Source: Lachnospiraceae bacterium | GTDB taxonomy: Bacteria > Bacillota > Clostridia > Lachnospirales > Lachnospiraceae | Length of the DNA stretch: 64,000 bases | Reading direction: 5' to 3' | Assembly (NCBI GenBank): GCA_030526405.1 | Contig: JAUNCZ010000008.1 | Span: forward strand, 1 to 64,000 | In this document: in pieces, positions 51,865 to 61,420 of the stretch | How the letters are laid out: each line of letters starts with the position of its first letter | Numbering within the stretch: position 1 is the stretch's first letter | Notes under the pieces: generated by a model | What the model was told of the DNA's origin: nothing | The model's database searches: none | The model's input: only the letters and a program-made list of their open reading frames with translations | Position numbers and translations under genes: made by a program

Positions 51865-52686
51865 ATGGACAATACATCACAGATCAAGAAAGAAAACAGG
51901 CTGGTGAAGTGGCTGCTGATCGGTGTGTGTGCAGTTTTTCTGGCAGTGATGCTGGTGCTGCCCCTGATCTACATTATCTATACCTCACTGGCAGCGGGAT
52001 TTCAGAAATTTTTCAGTGAGATCACGGATCCCTATACCATCAAGGCCATGAAGCTGACCATCATTGCCACTGTATGGGCCCTGGCTGTCAATACCATCTT
52101 CGGACTTTGTGCAGCCTGGTGTCTCACCAGATTTGAGTTTAAAGGGAAAAAGGTCATCAGTGCACTGATCGATCTTCCCCTTACCATATCCCCGGTTATT
52201 GCGGGACTGGTGTTCTTATTAACCTATGGAAGACAGAGTATTCTGTATCCATTACTGGACCGCTTAGGGGTCTCCATTATCTTTGCGGTACCGGGAGTGG
52301 TGCTGGCCACCATCTTTGTAACCTTCCCCTACATTGCCCGGGAGGTGATTCCGGTGCTGAATTCCCTTGGAACAGATGAGGAGGAGGCGGCAGCCTTAAT
52401 GGGAATGAAGGGTTTCACCATCTTCAGGAAGATCACGTTCCCCCATATCCGATTTGCATTTCTCTTCGGAATCGTGCTCTGCTCTGCAAGAGCCATGGGA
52501 GAGTTCGGAGCGGTGTCCGTTTTATCGGGACACTTAAAGGGTCTTACCAATACACTGCCACTGCATGTGGAAATGCTGTACCAGGGATACGATTTCACAG
52601 GGGCCTTTGCAGTATCTTCCTTATTGATACTGATGGCCATCGTGATCCTGATCTTACGAAATATTTTTGAAAAGAAGGATGTCTAA
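51865..52686 (+). CDS. cysW: Sulfate ABC transporter permease CysW
   Basis: 273 residues, six helices, with the EAA loop (GTDEEEAAALMGMKGFTIFRKITFP) and the conserved ARAMGEFGAVSVLSGH near the end. It pairs with CysT. AGGAG lies before the ATG, and cysA begins 1 base after its stop. Confidence 0.94.
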   Translation: MDNTSQIKKENRLVKWLLIGVCAVFLAVMLVLPLIYIIYTSLAAGFQKFFSEITDPYTIKAMKLTIIATVWALAVNTIFGLCAAWCLTRFEFKGKKVISALIDLPLTISPVIAGLVFLLTYGRQSILYPLLDRLGVSIIFAVPGVVLATIFVTFPYIAREVIPVLNSLGTDEEEAAALMGMKGFTIFRKITFPHIRFAFLFGIVLCSARAMGEFGAVSVLSGHLKGLTNTLPLHVEMLYQGYDFTGAFAVSSLLILMAIVILILRNIFEKKDV

Positions 52687-52687
52687 T

Positions 52688-53749
52688 ATGGAATATGTAA
52701 CCTTAAAAAATATTAATAAAACATATGGCTCCTATCAGGCGTCGACGGATGTGAATTTCTCCATAGAAAAGGGTAAGCTGGTGGCTCTCTTAGGTCCCAG
52801 CGGTTCCGGAAAAACCACCATTCTTCGTATGATTGCCGGCCTGGAAAAGCAGGACAGCGGAGACATTATCATAAACGGACAGGTGGTCAATGATCTGCCG
52901 GGAAGCAAAAGAGGTATTGGTTTTGTGTTTCAGAACTATGCACTGTTCCGCTACATGACGGTGGCAGAGAATATTGCCACCGGACTGAAGATCCAGAAGA
53001 TGCCGAAAAAGCAGATTCAGGAGAGAGTGGAGGAGCTTCTTGAACTGGTGGGGCTGAAAGGGCTGGGAGACAGATATCCCAACCAGCTGTCAGGAGGACA
53101 GAGACAGAGGGTGGCCTTTGCCAGAGCCATTGCCCCTAATCCACAGCTGCTGCTGCTGGATGAGCCCTTTGCAGCCATCGATGTAAAGGTGAGACAGGAG
53201 CTGAGAAGCTGGCTGAGAGAAATGATCACAAATCTTGGTATCACAAGTATTTTTGTAACCCATGACCAGGACGAGGCCATTGAGGTGTCGGATGAGATCA
53301 TCCTCACCAATAGAGGAAGAATCGAACAGATCGGAACACCTGCAGATATTTATGCAAATCCCCAGACGGCATTTACCGCACAGTTTTTTGGGAAAAATGC
53401 AGTGCTGAAGGATTACGAAGGACTTCGCTCCTTTGAGGAGGTTCCGGACTTTGACCAGGTGCTGATCCGTCCGGAATTCGTAAGGATCTATAAGGAGAAT
53501 GAACAGCAGCAGTTTTCTGCCACCTCATCTCCCGGAAAGGTACTGGATGTGGTATTCCGGGGTGATTCCTCAGAGATTACCGTGCAGGTGGGAGATAAGA
53601 TCATTGTGGGCTCCAGAAGCATGGGAGAGACACCGGTGAATGTGGGAGAGAATGTATACGTGCTTGTGTACCGTCTGATTCTCACCAGAGAGGAACAGGT
53701 AAAAATCCTTGACAACTATGTGCTCCTTGGAGACGACGTATTTATGTAA
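52688..53749 (+). CDS. cysA: Sulfate ABC transporter ATP-binding protein CysA
   Basis: 353 residues. Walker A GPSGSGKTT, signature LSGGQRQRVAFARAI, Walker B LLLLDEPFAAID, the switch His in FVTHDQDEA, and a C-terminal TOBE-like regulatory domain (about 240-350). It powers CysTW. The ATG at 52688 follows GAAGG with 9 bases of spacing; an in-frame ATG at 52679 is too close to that site. Confidence 0.95.
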   Translation: MEYVTLKNINKTYGSYQASTDVNFSIEKGKLVALLGPSGSGKTTILRMIAGLEKQDSGDIIINGQVVNDLPGSKRGIGFVFQNYALFRYMTVAENIATGLKIQKMPKKQIQERVEELLELVGLKGLGDRYPNQLSGGQRQRVAFARAIAPNPQLLLLDEPFAAIDVKVRQELRSWLREMITNLGITSIFVTHDQDEAIEVSDEIILTNRGRIEQIGTPADIYANPQTAFTAQFFGKNAVLKDYEGLRSFEEVPDFDQVLIRPEFVRIYKENEQQQFSATSSPGKVLDVVFRGDSSEITVQVGDKIIVGSRSMGETPVNVGENVYVLVYRLILTREEQVKILDNYVLLGDDVFM

Positions 53750-53758
53750 AGAATAATA

Positions 53759-53775
53759 ACCCGGTAGCAACCGGG
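53759..53775 (+). other. Hairpin between cysA and the aprA-like gene
   Basis: AACCCGGT / ACCGGG with loop AGCA, no T-run. Probably an mRNA segmentation or stability element separating transport from reduction genes. Confidence 0.45.
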
Positions 53776-53829
53776 AGAAAGGAACAGATCCAGACCTTGT
53801 GGAAAAGGTTTGGATGGGATGTAAGGGAT

Positions 53830-55593
53830 ATGGATAACGGCTTACAGGTGAAAACTTTACAGACAGATGTGTTGATTATTGGCGGCGGTACTGCAGGCTG
53901 TTATGCAGCCTATGTATTAGGCCAGAATCAGAACCATCAGGTGATGATCGCAGAGAAGGCAAATATTAAGCGCAGCGGCTGTCTGGCAGCAGGGGTAAAT
54001 GCCATCAACGCCTACATTACCCAGGGCAGAGTGCCCATGGATTACGTGAATTACGCAAAGCAGGATGCCAAGGGCATCGTTCGTGAGGATCTGCTTCTTT
54101 CCATGGCAGAGGGCCTCAATGAGGTTACAAAGGTTCTGGAGGATAACGGACTGGTGATCCTGAAGGACGATCAGGGCAATTATGTAACCAGAGGAAACCG
54201 GAATATCAAGATCAACGGGGAAAACATCAAGCCCATTCTTGCGGAAATGGCTGCACAGCAGGGGAATGTCACCGTTCTGAATCATGTGAATATTACCGAT
54301 TATATAGTAGAAAACAATCAGATTCTGGGAGCTGTTGGTTTTTCTGTGGATGAGAGAGAAGCCTATGTCATCCGGGCAAAGGCAGTGCTCGTTGCCACCG
54401 GAGGAGCTGCCGGTTTATACAGACCCAACAATCCGGGATTTTCCAGACATAAGATGTGGTATCCTCCCTTTAACACAGGAGCCGGATATGCCATGGGAAT
54501 CCGCTCCGGTGCGGAGATGACCACCTTTGAGATGCGCTTCATTGCTCTGCGTTGTAAGGATACCATCGCTCCCACCGGCACCATTGCCCAGGGTGTTCAG
54601 GCAAAGCAGATGAACGGTGCAGGAGAGATCTACGAGAAGAAATATGGCATTGCCACCTGCGAGAGGGTCTATGGAACCACAAAGGAGAAGCAGGAGGGAA
54701 GAGGTCCCTGCTATCTGAAAACCGATGAGATCACCAGAGAGCAGGAGGAGGATCTGTACAAGGCCTATCTGAATATGGCTCCCGCCCAGACCCTGCGGTG
54801 GCTGGAAAACGGAAGCGGTCCTGCCACCGAAAATGTGGAGATTGAGGGAACAGAGCCCTATATCGTAGGAGGACATACTGCCAGCGGTTACTGGATCGAC
54901 AATCACAGAGCCACCACCATTAAGGGTTTATATGCCGCAGGAGATGTGGCAGGAGGAGCCCCACAGAAATATGTGACAGGAGCCCTTGTGGAAGGAAAAA
55001 TTGCAGGAGAGAGCATTCAGCATTTTCTGCAGACCCAGGAGAGGGAGCTTTGCAGTCAGGGAAGTGGTCAGGAGGATCTGGAACAGATCTTTACAGAGCA
55101 GGCAAGACAGTACATAGATGAGTATGAGAAATTTTTCCATAATTCTACTTCCTTTATCACCATCGAACAGGCAGAGGAAACCATGCAGGGAATCATGGAT
55201 ACCTATGCAGGAGGAATCGGAAGCAACTACCAGTTCAATGAGACAGAGCTGAAGCTGGCAAAGGAAAAACTGAAAAATCTGATTCCTGTGGTGGAAGGTC
55301 TTCAGGCAGGAGATATGGACGAACTGCTGCAGATCTATGAGATCCGGGAGCGACTGACGGTTTGCTTTTCTGTAATTGAGCATCTGATGGCAAGAAAGGA
55401 AACCAGATGGCACAGCTTTGCCGAAAATATGGATTATCCAAAGGAAAGTGAAGACTTTAAGAAATATGTAAATTCCTGTTATAAGAACGGAGAGATACAG
55501 ATTCTGTTACGAGAGCTGGTGGATGCAGACCACAGCCTGGAATTCTCCTTTGATGGGGATAATAAGCTGAAGATCGGAGGTGTTGCACAGTGA
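53830..55593 (+). CDS. aprA: Adenylylsulfate (APS) reductase alpha subunit, AprA-like
   Basis: 587 residues, a FAD-binding fumarate-reductase-fold protein. Dinucleotide motif IIGGGTAGCYAA (about 16-27), then RSGCLAAGVNAINAY and the AprA-like NPGFSRHKMWYPPFNTGAGYAMG and GGHTASGYW segments, and GDVAGGAPQKYVTGAL. With its ferredoxin partner it would reduce APS to sulfite and AMP. Context with CysDN and the sulfate importer supports this. No sulfite reductase is present here. The start is uncertain: ATG at 53830, or TTG at 53797. It overlaps the next gene by 4 bases. Confidence 0.88.
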   Translation: MDNGLQVKTLQTDVLIIGGGTAGCYAAYVLGQNQNHQVMIAEKANIKRSGCLAAGVNAINAYITQGRVPMDYVNYAKQDAKGIVREDLLLSMAEGLNEVTKVLEDNGLVILKDDQGNYVTRGNRNIKINGENIKPILAEMAAQQGNVTVLNHVNITDYIVENNQILGAVGFSVDEREAYVIRAKAVLVATGGAAGLYRPNNPGFSRHKMWYPPFNTGAGYAMGIRSGAEMTTFEMRFIALRCKDTIAPTGTIAQGVQAKQMNGAGEIYEKKYGIATCERVYGTTKEKQEGRGPCYLKTDEITREQEEDLYKAYLNMAPAQTLRWLENGSGPATENVEIEGTEPYIVGGHTASGYWIDNHRATTIKGLYAAGDVAGGAPQKYVTGALVEGKIAGESIQHFLQTQERELCSQGSGQEDLEQIFTEQARQYIDEYEKFFHNSTSFITIEQAEETMQGIMDTYAGGIGSNYQFNETELKLAKEKLKNLIPVVEGLQAGDMDELLQIYEIRERLTVCFSVIEHLMARKETRWHSFAENMDYPKESEDFKKYVNSCYKNGEIQILLRELVDADHSLEFSFDGDNKLKIGGVAQ

Positions 55594-55901
55594 GTATTGC
55601 AATCAATCAGAGCAAATGCGTTGGCTGCAAAAGATGTGTGGAAGCCTGTCCGGGAAACCTGATCAAGATTCAGGATGGAAAGGCAGTGATCAGAAGAGAA
55701 AAGGACTGCTGGGGCTGTACCTCCTGTCTGAAGGAGTGCAGGGTATCGGCAATTTCCTACTTCCTGGGAGCAGATATGGGAGGCAGAGGTTCTGTCTTAT
55801 CTGTGCAGGAGAAGGGCAATGAAAGAATCTGGACAGTGGAGTCTCCGGACGGAAATAGAAAATCAATCGTGATCAATACGAAGGAATCGAATAAATATTA
55901 G
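55590..55901 (+). CDS. aprB: Two-cluster ferredoxin, AprB-like subunit
   Basis: 103 residues. Two 4Fe-4S motifs: Cys10, 13, 16, 20 and Cys40, 43, 46, 50, each ordinary CxxCxxCxxxC. A short beta-rich tail (about 60-103) follows, as in AprB. It passes electrons to the flavin of the AprA-like partner. The GTG start overlaps the aprA stop, indicating coupling. Confidence 0.88.
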   Translation: MSIAINQSKCVGCKRCVEACPGNLIKIQDGKAVIRREKDCWGCTSCLKECRVSAISYFLGADMGGRGSVLSVQEKGNERIWTVESPDGNRKSIVINTKESNKY

Positions 55902-55915
55902 AGGGGGAGTAACGT

Positions 55916-56815
55916 ATGAGTACAATGACACATTTAGATGAACTGGAAGCGGAAGCAATCTATATTATCAGGGAAGTTGCAGCGGAGTGTGAAAAGCCGG
56001 TAATGCTGTATTCCATCGGTAAGGACAGCTCGGTAATGCTGCATCTGGCAATGAAGGCATTTTACCCGGAGAAACCACCCTTTCCATTTTTACATGTGAA
56101 CACCACATGGAAGTTTAAGGAAATGATCGAATTCAGAGATCGAACAGCAGAGAAGCTGGGCATCGAGATGCTGGAATACATCAACGAAGAGGGCGTGGCC
56201 CAGGGCATCAACCCCTTTGATCACGGCTCAGCCTACACAGATATCATGAAAACCCAGGCTTTAAAACAGGCCCTTGACAAATATGGCTTTACAGCAGCCT
56301 TCGGAGGCGGCAGACGTGATGAGGAAAAATCCCGTGCCAAGGAGAGAATCTTCTCCTTCCGCAATGAGAACCATGGCTGGGACCCGAAAAATCAGAGACC
56401 GGAGATGTGGAAGCTGTATAACTCAAAAATCCATAAAAAAGAGGAGGTCCGTGTATTCCCCCTTTCCAACTGGACGGAAACCGATATCTGGGAATACATT
56501 CAGAGAGAGAATATTGAGATTCCATCCCTGTATTTTGCCAAGGAGCGCCCCGTTGTGTACCGCGACGGCAACATTATCATGGTGGATGATGAGCGCATGA
56601 AGCTGCTGCCGGGAGAGGAAATCGTGAACAAAAGTGTTCGATTCCGTACACTGGGCTGCTATCCGCTTACAGGCGGATGCGAATCCACTGCAGATACACT
56701 GGAGGCCATCATCGAGGAGACACTGGGTGCAGTATCCTCAGAGCGTACCACCAGGGTAATTGACAATGAGGCTGCAGGCAGCATGGAGAGAAGAAAAAGA
56801 GAGGGGTATTTCTAA
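55916..56815 (+). CDS. cysD: Sulfate adenylyltransferase subunit 2 (CysD)
   Basis: 299 residues, an ATP-pyrophosphatase-fold enzyme with the PP-loop [13 protein letters not shown] (about 32-44), [17 protein letters not shown], and [11 protein letters not shown]. It makes APS from sulfate and ATP, helped by CysN. GAGGGGGAG lies before the ATG. cysN starts one base after its stop. Confidence 0.96.
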   Translation: MSTMTHLDELEAEAIYIIREVAAECEKPVMLYSIGKDSSVMLHLAMKAFYPEKPPFPFLHVNTTWKFKEMIEFRDRTAEKLGIEMLEYINEEGVAQGINPFDHGSAYTDIMKTQALKQALDKYGFTAAFGGGRRDEEKSRAKERIFSFRNENHGWDPKNQRPEMWKLYNSKIHKKEEVRVFPLSNWTETDIWEYIQRENIEIPSLYFAKERPVVYRDGNIIMVDDERMKLLPGEEIVNKSVRFRTLGCYPLTGGCESTADTLEAIIEETLGAVSSERTTRVIDNEAAGSMERRKREGYF

Positions 56816-56816
56816 A

Positions 56817-58520
56817 ATGAGCGGATTATTAAAATTTATCACATGCGGCAGTGTTGATGATGGAAAATCAACACTGATTGGACATATCTTATACGATTCT
56901 AAATTATTATATGCAGATCAGGAGAAGGCTCTGGAACTGGATTCCAAGGTGGGCAGCCGCGGCGGCGCCATTGATTATTCCCTGCTGCTGGATGGTCTGA
57001 TGGCAGAGCGAGAGCAGGGCATCACCATCGATGTTGCCTATCGCTATTTTACAACAGAGAAAAGAAGCTTTATTGTGGCAGATACTCCCGGACATGAGGA
57101 GTACACAAGAAATATGGCGGTGGGCGCTTCCTTTGCAGATCTGTCCATTATCCTGATCGATGCCAAGCAGGGAGTGCTTGTGCAGACTAGACGCCACGCA
57201 AGAATCTGCGAGCTGATGGGTATCCGTCATTTTGTATTTGCTGTAAACAAGATGGATCTTGTGGGCTACGATGAGAATCGTTTTAAGGAGATTGAGGCCC
57301 AGGTGCAGGAACTGGCAGAGGAATTACATCTTGCCAACGTGAAACTGATCCCTGTTTCCGCCACAGAGGGTGACAATGTAACAAAAAAATCAGAGAATAC
57401 CCCATGGTATGAGGGAGAGGCCCTTCTCACCTACCTTGAGAATGTGGATATTACAGATGACAGACAGGAAGCAGGCTTCTATATGCCGGTGCAGCGTGTA
57501 TGCCGTCCGAATCATACCTTCAGAGGATTCCAGGGACAGATCGAGGCCGGTCAGGTATCTGTGGGAGATGAGATCATTACCCTGCCAAGCAAGGAGCAGG
57601 CAAAGGTGAAAAAGATTCTCATCGGTGACAAGGAGGCAGATACTGCTGAGGTGGGTCGCCCTGTAACCATTCAGCTGGACCGTGAGGTGGATGTATCCAG
57701 AGGCTGCGTTCTGGCAAAGGATGTGACACTGCCCCTCAGTAATACCTTCACAGCCACCATTCTCTGGATGGATGATGAGGAATTATCCCTGGGCAAGGAT
57801 TATCTGGTGAAACTGGGTACCAAACAGATTCCGGGTGTGTTAAGCAACATCCAGTATAAGATCGATGTGAACACAGGTGAACAGCTGGGAGCAGCTGTGC
57901 TGAAGAAGAATGAGATCGCTGTGGTGGAGATGAAGCTTCAGGAGGCAATTGTGCTGGATGCCTTTGCAGACCACAAGACACTGGGTGAATTTATCATCAT
58001 CGACCGTATCAGTAATATGACCTCTGCCTGCGGTGTGATTGAGAAGACTTCCTCCGGTTCAGAGGAGAATGTATATGCCTTTAAAGAGGGCGATAAGAAG
58101 GCCAACGGAGATATCTTCGAGGAGTTCTATTATAATCTTGACAGCAAGATCATCCAGAAGGTGAAACCGGACCGTATCACCTATACTGTGGGAGATGAGA
58201 TTCCGGTGAAGGGCCGCAGCTTCCAGTATCCGGACAGCTTTGATATTGTCGTAATCCGTGACAAGATTGCTGTTCAGATTCGTGATAAGAAGGTTGCTGC
58301 CATCCTGGATATCAGTGACTATCAGTTCAGCGGAGTACCGGTGCTGAACGGTAGAGGATTCCAGCTGCTTATTGATTCAGCTGAGACCCTTGCAGCATTT
58401 GCAGAGGAGTTAAAGACACAGGGAACAGATCCAAGTGCTGAATTCTTTAATAAATGGGCAAAATTTGAGACCTACAGAAAGATCGTTTTCATCAACGAGA
58501 ACTGGGACTGGGTGATCTGA
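56817..58520 (+). CDS. cysN: Sulfate adenylyltransferase subunit 1 (CysN GTPase)
   Basis: 567 residues. GTPase domain with G1 GSVDDGKSTL (about 11-20), G3 DTPGHE and G4 NKMD, then EF-Tu-like beta domains. About 90 further C-terminal residues extend beyond the E. coli length of about 475; they carry no APS-kinase P-loop, so this is not a CysNC fusion. GTP hydrolysis drives APS formation by CysD. It ends the structural part of the operon. Confidence 0.94.
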   Translation: MSGLLKFITCGSVDDGKSTLIGHILYDSKLLYADQEKALELDSKVGSRGGAIDYSLLLDGLMAEREQGITIDVAYRYFTTEKRSFIVADTPGHEEYTRNMAVGASFADLSIILIDAKQGVLVQTRRHARICELMGIRHFVFAVNKMDLVGYDENRFKEIEAQVQELAEELHLANVKLIPVSATEGDNVTKKSENTPWYEGEALLTYLENVDITDDRQEAGFYMPVQRVCRPNHTFRGFQGQIEAGQVSVGDEIITLPSKEQAKVKKILIGDKEADTAEVGRPVTIQLDREVDVSRGCVLAKDVTLPLSNTFTATILWMDDEELSLGKDYLVKLGTKQIPGVLSNIQYKIDVNTGEQLGAAVLKKNEIAVVEMKLQEAIVLDAFADHKTLGEFIIIDRISNMTSACGVIEKTSSGSEENVYAFKEGDKKANGDIFEEFYYNLDSKIIQKVKPDRITYTVGDEIPVKGRSFQYPDSFDIVVIRDKIAVQIRDKKVAAILDISDYQFSGVPVLNGRGFQLLIDSAETLAAFAEELKTQGTDPSAEFFNKWAKFETYRKIVFINENWDWVI

Positions 58521-58618
58521 CATGAATAGAATATTGCTGACGCAATAATAATATGCTATGGTATTGTCATCAGTAGTATTTCAATAGGATTCATATTATT
58601 ACAGGAAAGTGGTACCAC

Positions 58619-59044
58619 ATGAAAATTTCAACAAGAGGAAGATATTCTTTGCGATTGATGATGGATCTTGCAGAGTACGGGTCCGAAGGATTTATCACGC
58701 TGAAGGATATTGCGGCAAGACAGAATATTTCAAAAAAATATCTGGAACAGATCATCCCATTTTTAACCAGAAGTAAATTGCTGCTGTCCAATAAGGGACA
58801 CGGAGGAGGCTACAAGATTTCCAGAAAACCGGAGGATATTACGGTTCTGGAGATTCTGGAAAGTGCGGAGGGAAGTCTTGTGCCGGTGAACTGTATGGAG
58901 GACAATCCCATTCAATGCAGTCGCTGCAATGAGTGCAGAACCCTTCCCATCTACCAGGGACTGTATTCCCTTATTGTCAGATATCTGGGCGGTATTTCCC
59001 TTCTGGATGCAGTGGAGGGCAGGATTTCATCAGATTTTATGTAA
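58619..59044 (+). CDS. Rrf2-family regulator with four cysteines
   Basis: 141 residues. Winged helix with MKISTRGRYSLRLMMDLA and the recognition segment ISKKYLEQIIPFL, then GHGGGYKISR. Cysteines at 92, 100, 103 and 106 stand where IscR-type members bind an Fe-S cluster; cysteine regulator CymR lacks them. It lies 98 bases after cysN and probably controls the sulfate genes, sensing Fe-S or cysteine status (inference). AGGAAAG precedes the ATG. A half-site ATAGG at 58584-58588 hints at self-control. Confidence 0.88.
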   Translation: MKISTRGRYSLRLMMDLAEYGSEGFITLKDIAARQNISKKYLEQIIPFLTRSKLLLSNKGHGGGYKISRKPEDITVLEILESAEGSLVPVNCMEDNPIQCSRCNECRTLPIYQGLYSLIVRYLGGISLLDAVEGRISSDFM

Positions 59045-59054
59045 AAAGAACAGG

Positions 59055-59090
59055 GCAGGGCGGAGAAGAATCCGCCCTGCTTTTCTCTTT
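59055..59090 (+). terminator. Terminator after the Rrf2 gene
   Basis: GCAGGGCGGA / TCCGCCCTGC with loop GAAGAA, then TTTTCTCTTT. Confidence 0.88.
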
Positions 59091-59273
59091 GGATGGGGAA
59101 GTCCTGCGGATTTCCTGTGAAACAACGATGGATTCCCTTTGCCTGATATCCAATTATCCGATATACTGTCTGTGGGAGGATCTGCCGGGGGGCAGATCAA
59201 TGGAAAGGAAAACTATTCTTCAGAATCCTGTATAAGGGATTCTGAATATCTTGTATATAAGGGAACAGATGGG

Positions 59274-59984
59274 ATGATACGAATTGCGATTGTTGAGGAT
59301 AATCAGGATTATGCAGAGATCATACGGGAATATCTGACCCGGTATGAGTCGGAAAGCGGGGAAAGTATTCAGTGCGTGATGTTTGAGGATGGTGCGGACA
59401 TCGTGGAGGGCTATCGCGCCCAGTATGACATTATTCTGATGGATGTTGAGATGAAGTTTATGGATGGCATGTCTGCAGCGGAGGCCATCCGACAGGTGGA
59501 TGAAGAGGTGACCATTATCTTTATCACCAATATGGCCCAGTATGCCATCAAAGGATATTCGGTGAATGCGCTGGACTATATTCTGAAGCCGGTTTCCTAC
59601 TTTACCTTTTCCCAGCGGATCGACAGAGCCATTGGAAGACTGAAGAAGAAGGAAAAGCACTATGTGGTGATAAAAATCAGAGGGGGCAGCAGAAAGCTGG
59701 TGACCAACGATATCTTTTATATAGAAAGTCAGGGACACTCTCTGATCTTCCATACAAAACAGGGGATTGTGGAAACCCAGGGCACCATGAAAAGCATGGA
59801 GCAGCAGCTGGAGAGTCTGCATTTCTGCAGATGTAACAACGGATATCTGGTGAATCTGGAGCATGTGGAGGGAATCCGTGAGGGTCTGGTGAAGGTGGGA
59901 GAGGATTTTCTGCCCATCAGCAGGCCAAAAAAGAAGGTTTTTCAGGAAAAACTGGCAGCCTATATGAGTGAGGTGATGTTCTGA
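59274..59984 (+). CDS. LytTR-family response regulator (AgrA-like)
   Basis: 236 residues. Receiver domain with Asp57 (ILMDVEMKFMDGM) and the Lys in LKPVSY, then a LytTR DNA-binding domain (about 135-232: VVIKIRGGSRKLVTNDIFYIES). The ATG at 59274 starts the receiver properly; open frame upstream is not used. AAGGGAA lies upstream. The stop overlaps the kinase start by one base. Confidence 0.93.
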   Translation: MIRIAIVEDNQDYAEIIREYLTRYESESGESIQCVMFEDGADIVEGYRAQYDIILMDVEMKFMDGMSAAEAIRQVDEEVTIIFITNMAQYAIKGYSVNALDYILKPVSYFTFSQRIDRAIGRLKKKEKHYVVIKIRGGSRKLVTNDIFYIESQGHSLIFHTKQGIVETQGTMKSMEQQLESLHFCRCNNGYLVNLEHVEGIREGLVKVGEDFLPISRPKKKVFQEKLAAYMSEVMF

Positions 59985-61306
59985 TGTTTACAGAGGTAAT
60001 CCCAACCATACCAAGGGTCTACACCGCCCTGGCAGAGTGGTCTGCCTGTGTGATCTATATTCTGATTCTGAATAAAAATGCCTTCAATCTGAAGATGGCA
60101 GGAAGGTTATCGGGAGGCCTTGGCGTTCTGGTTCTGATTCAGCTGATCGCTGGAGAACTGCCGGCAATTCTCTGGATCCCGGGCATGGCAGCTGCTGTTT
60201 TGGCTATGACAGGTCTGATCCGGCTTTGCACCGGAGTGGGCTGGAAAGAGGCATTTTATAATGAAGCCAGAGCATTTCTGGCAGCTGAGCTGGCAGCCTC
60301 TCTGGAGTGGCAGATTTATCATTTTCAGTATTACGGGAAATCCACGGATACAATCCTGATGAGAGCTATGGTTCTTGTGGTCTGTTATCTTTGCTGCTTC
60401 TCTCTGGTGTATCTTTTGGAGAGAAGGGTTCGTTATGAGGGAAAGGTTCTGAAGATCTCGGACAGGGAGATGGTGACAGCGGTGCTGATGGGCTGTATTA
60501 CCTTTGGTCTCAGCAACCTCAGCTTTGTCTATGCCAACACCCCATTTACCAGCCCGGTGGAGGCGGAGATCTTCAATATCCGTACCCTGATGGATCTGTC
60601 GGGTTTTGCCATTCTCTATGCCTATCATGCACTGGTGAATGAGCTGCATCTGCGCTATGAGAAGGATACCATGGAAAATATGCTGCAGAATCAGATGATG
60701 CAGTACAAGCTGTCCAGAGAGAGTATTGACCTGATAAACAGAAAATACCATGACCTGAAGCATCAGATCGCAGTTCTCCGGAGGGAGAACAATGAGGAAA
60801 AAAGAAATCAGTTTCTGGATGAGATGGAGAGCGAGATCAGGGTTTACGAGGCACAGAACAAAACGGGAAACAGCATTCTGGATACGGTGCTTACCTCCAA
60901 AAGTCTGTACTGTCTGAAACACCAGATCAGTATCACCAGTGTGGTGGACGGAAGCCTTCTTTCCTTTATGGATGTGATGGATATCTGCACCATTTTTGGC
61001 AATGCGCTGGACAATGCCATTGAGTGTGAGCTGAGGATCCCCCAGAAGGAGAAGCGGCTGATCCATCTGACAGTCTCTGCTCAGAAGGAGTTTCTGATCC
61101 TGCGATTTGAGAATTACTGTGAGGAGGAGCTGAAGCTGATGAATGGAATTCCCCAGACCTCAAAGCAGGATAATGGATACCACGGATTTGGAGTGAGAAG
61201 TATTCAGCAGAGTGCTGAGAAATATGGAGGAACCATCCGCATCAGTCAGGAGAAGAACTGGTTCTGTCTTCTGATTATGATTCCTATGCCTGAAACGCAG
61301 TCCTGA
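59984..61306 (+). CDS. GHKL-domain sensor kinase (AgrC-like)
   Basis: 440 residues. About six N-terminal membrane helices (1-225), a phosphoacceptor His in the KYHDLKHQIAVLRR helix (about 252), and a GHKL ATPase with FGNALDNAIECE and GFGVRSIQQSAEKYGG. This arrangement senses peptides or lipids at the membrane. No agrB/agrD-type peptide genes are visible next to it. Its stop codon lies inside the terminator hairpin. Confidence 0.92.
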   Translation: MFTEVIPTIPRVYTALAEWSACVIYILILNKNAFNLKMAGRLSGGLGVLVLIQLIAGELPAILWIPGMAAAVLAMTGLIRLCTGVGWKEAFYNEARAFLAAELAASLEWQIYHFQYYGKSTDTILMRAMVLVVCYLCCFSLVYLLERRVRYEGKVLKISDREMVTAVLMGCITFGLSNLSFVYANTPFTSPVEAEIFNIRTLMDLSGFAILYAYHALVNELHLRYEKDTMENMLQNQMMQYKLSRESIDLINRKYHDLKHQIAVLRRENNEEKRNQFLDEMESEIRVYEAQNKTGNSILDTVLTSKSLYCLKHQISITSVVDGSLLSFMDVMDICTIFGNALDNAIECELRIPQKEKRLIHLTVSAQKEFLILRFENYCEEELKLMNGIPQTSKQDNGYHGFGVRSIQQSAEKYGGTIRISQEKNWFCLLIMIPMPETQS

Positions 61307-61322
61307 AAGGGCTGCGTTTTTT
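61293..61322 (+). terminator. Terminator overlapping the end of the GHKL kinase gene
   Basis: Eleven-bp stem AAACGCAGTCC / GGGCTGCGTTT (one G-U) with loop TGAAA, then T-rich bases. The stop codon forms part of the loop. Confidence 0.85.
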
Positions 61323-61327
61323 GTTTA

Positions 61328-61420
61328 CGCGAGCAACGAGCCAAAGTCCGTGCTTACACGAGACCTTGGCGACTGCCGCCATAACTTGAGAAACTGGCGA
61401 AGCGTGTTTCTCATGGTTTA
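61328..61420 (+). repeat. Second member of the post-terminator repeat family
   Basis: Positions 61328-61352 match 24465-24489 in 24 of 25 bases, again right after a terminator. It then diverges but keeps the plan: an 8-bp hairpin TGAGAAAC / GTTTCTCA (61387-61394 / 61406-61413) with GGCGAA in its loop, where the first family has GGCGAA in its stem. The 367-base gap 61307-61673 otherwise holds only the GH3 promoter region. Confidence 0.75.

Noticed and set aside
56817..58520. CysN fused to APS kinase (CysNC)
   Set aside because: The extra C-terminal 90 residues contain no P-loop or APS-kinase motifs.
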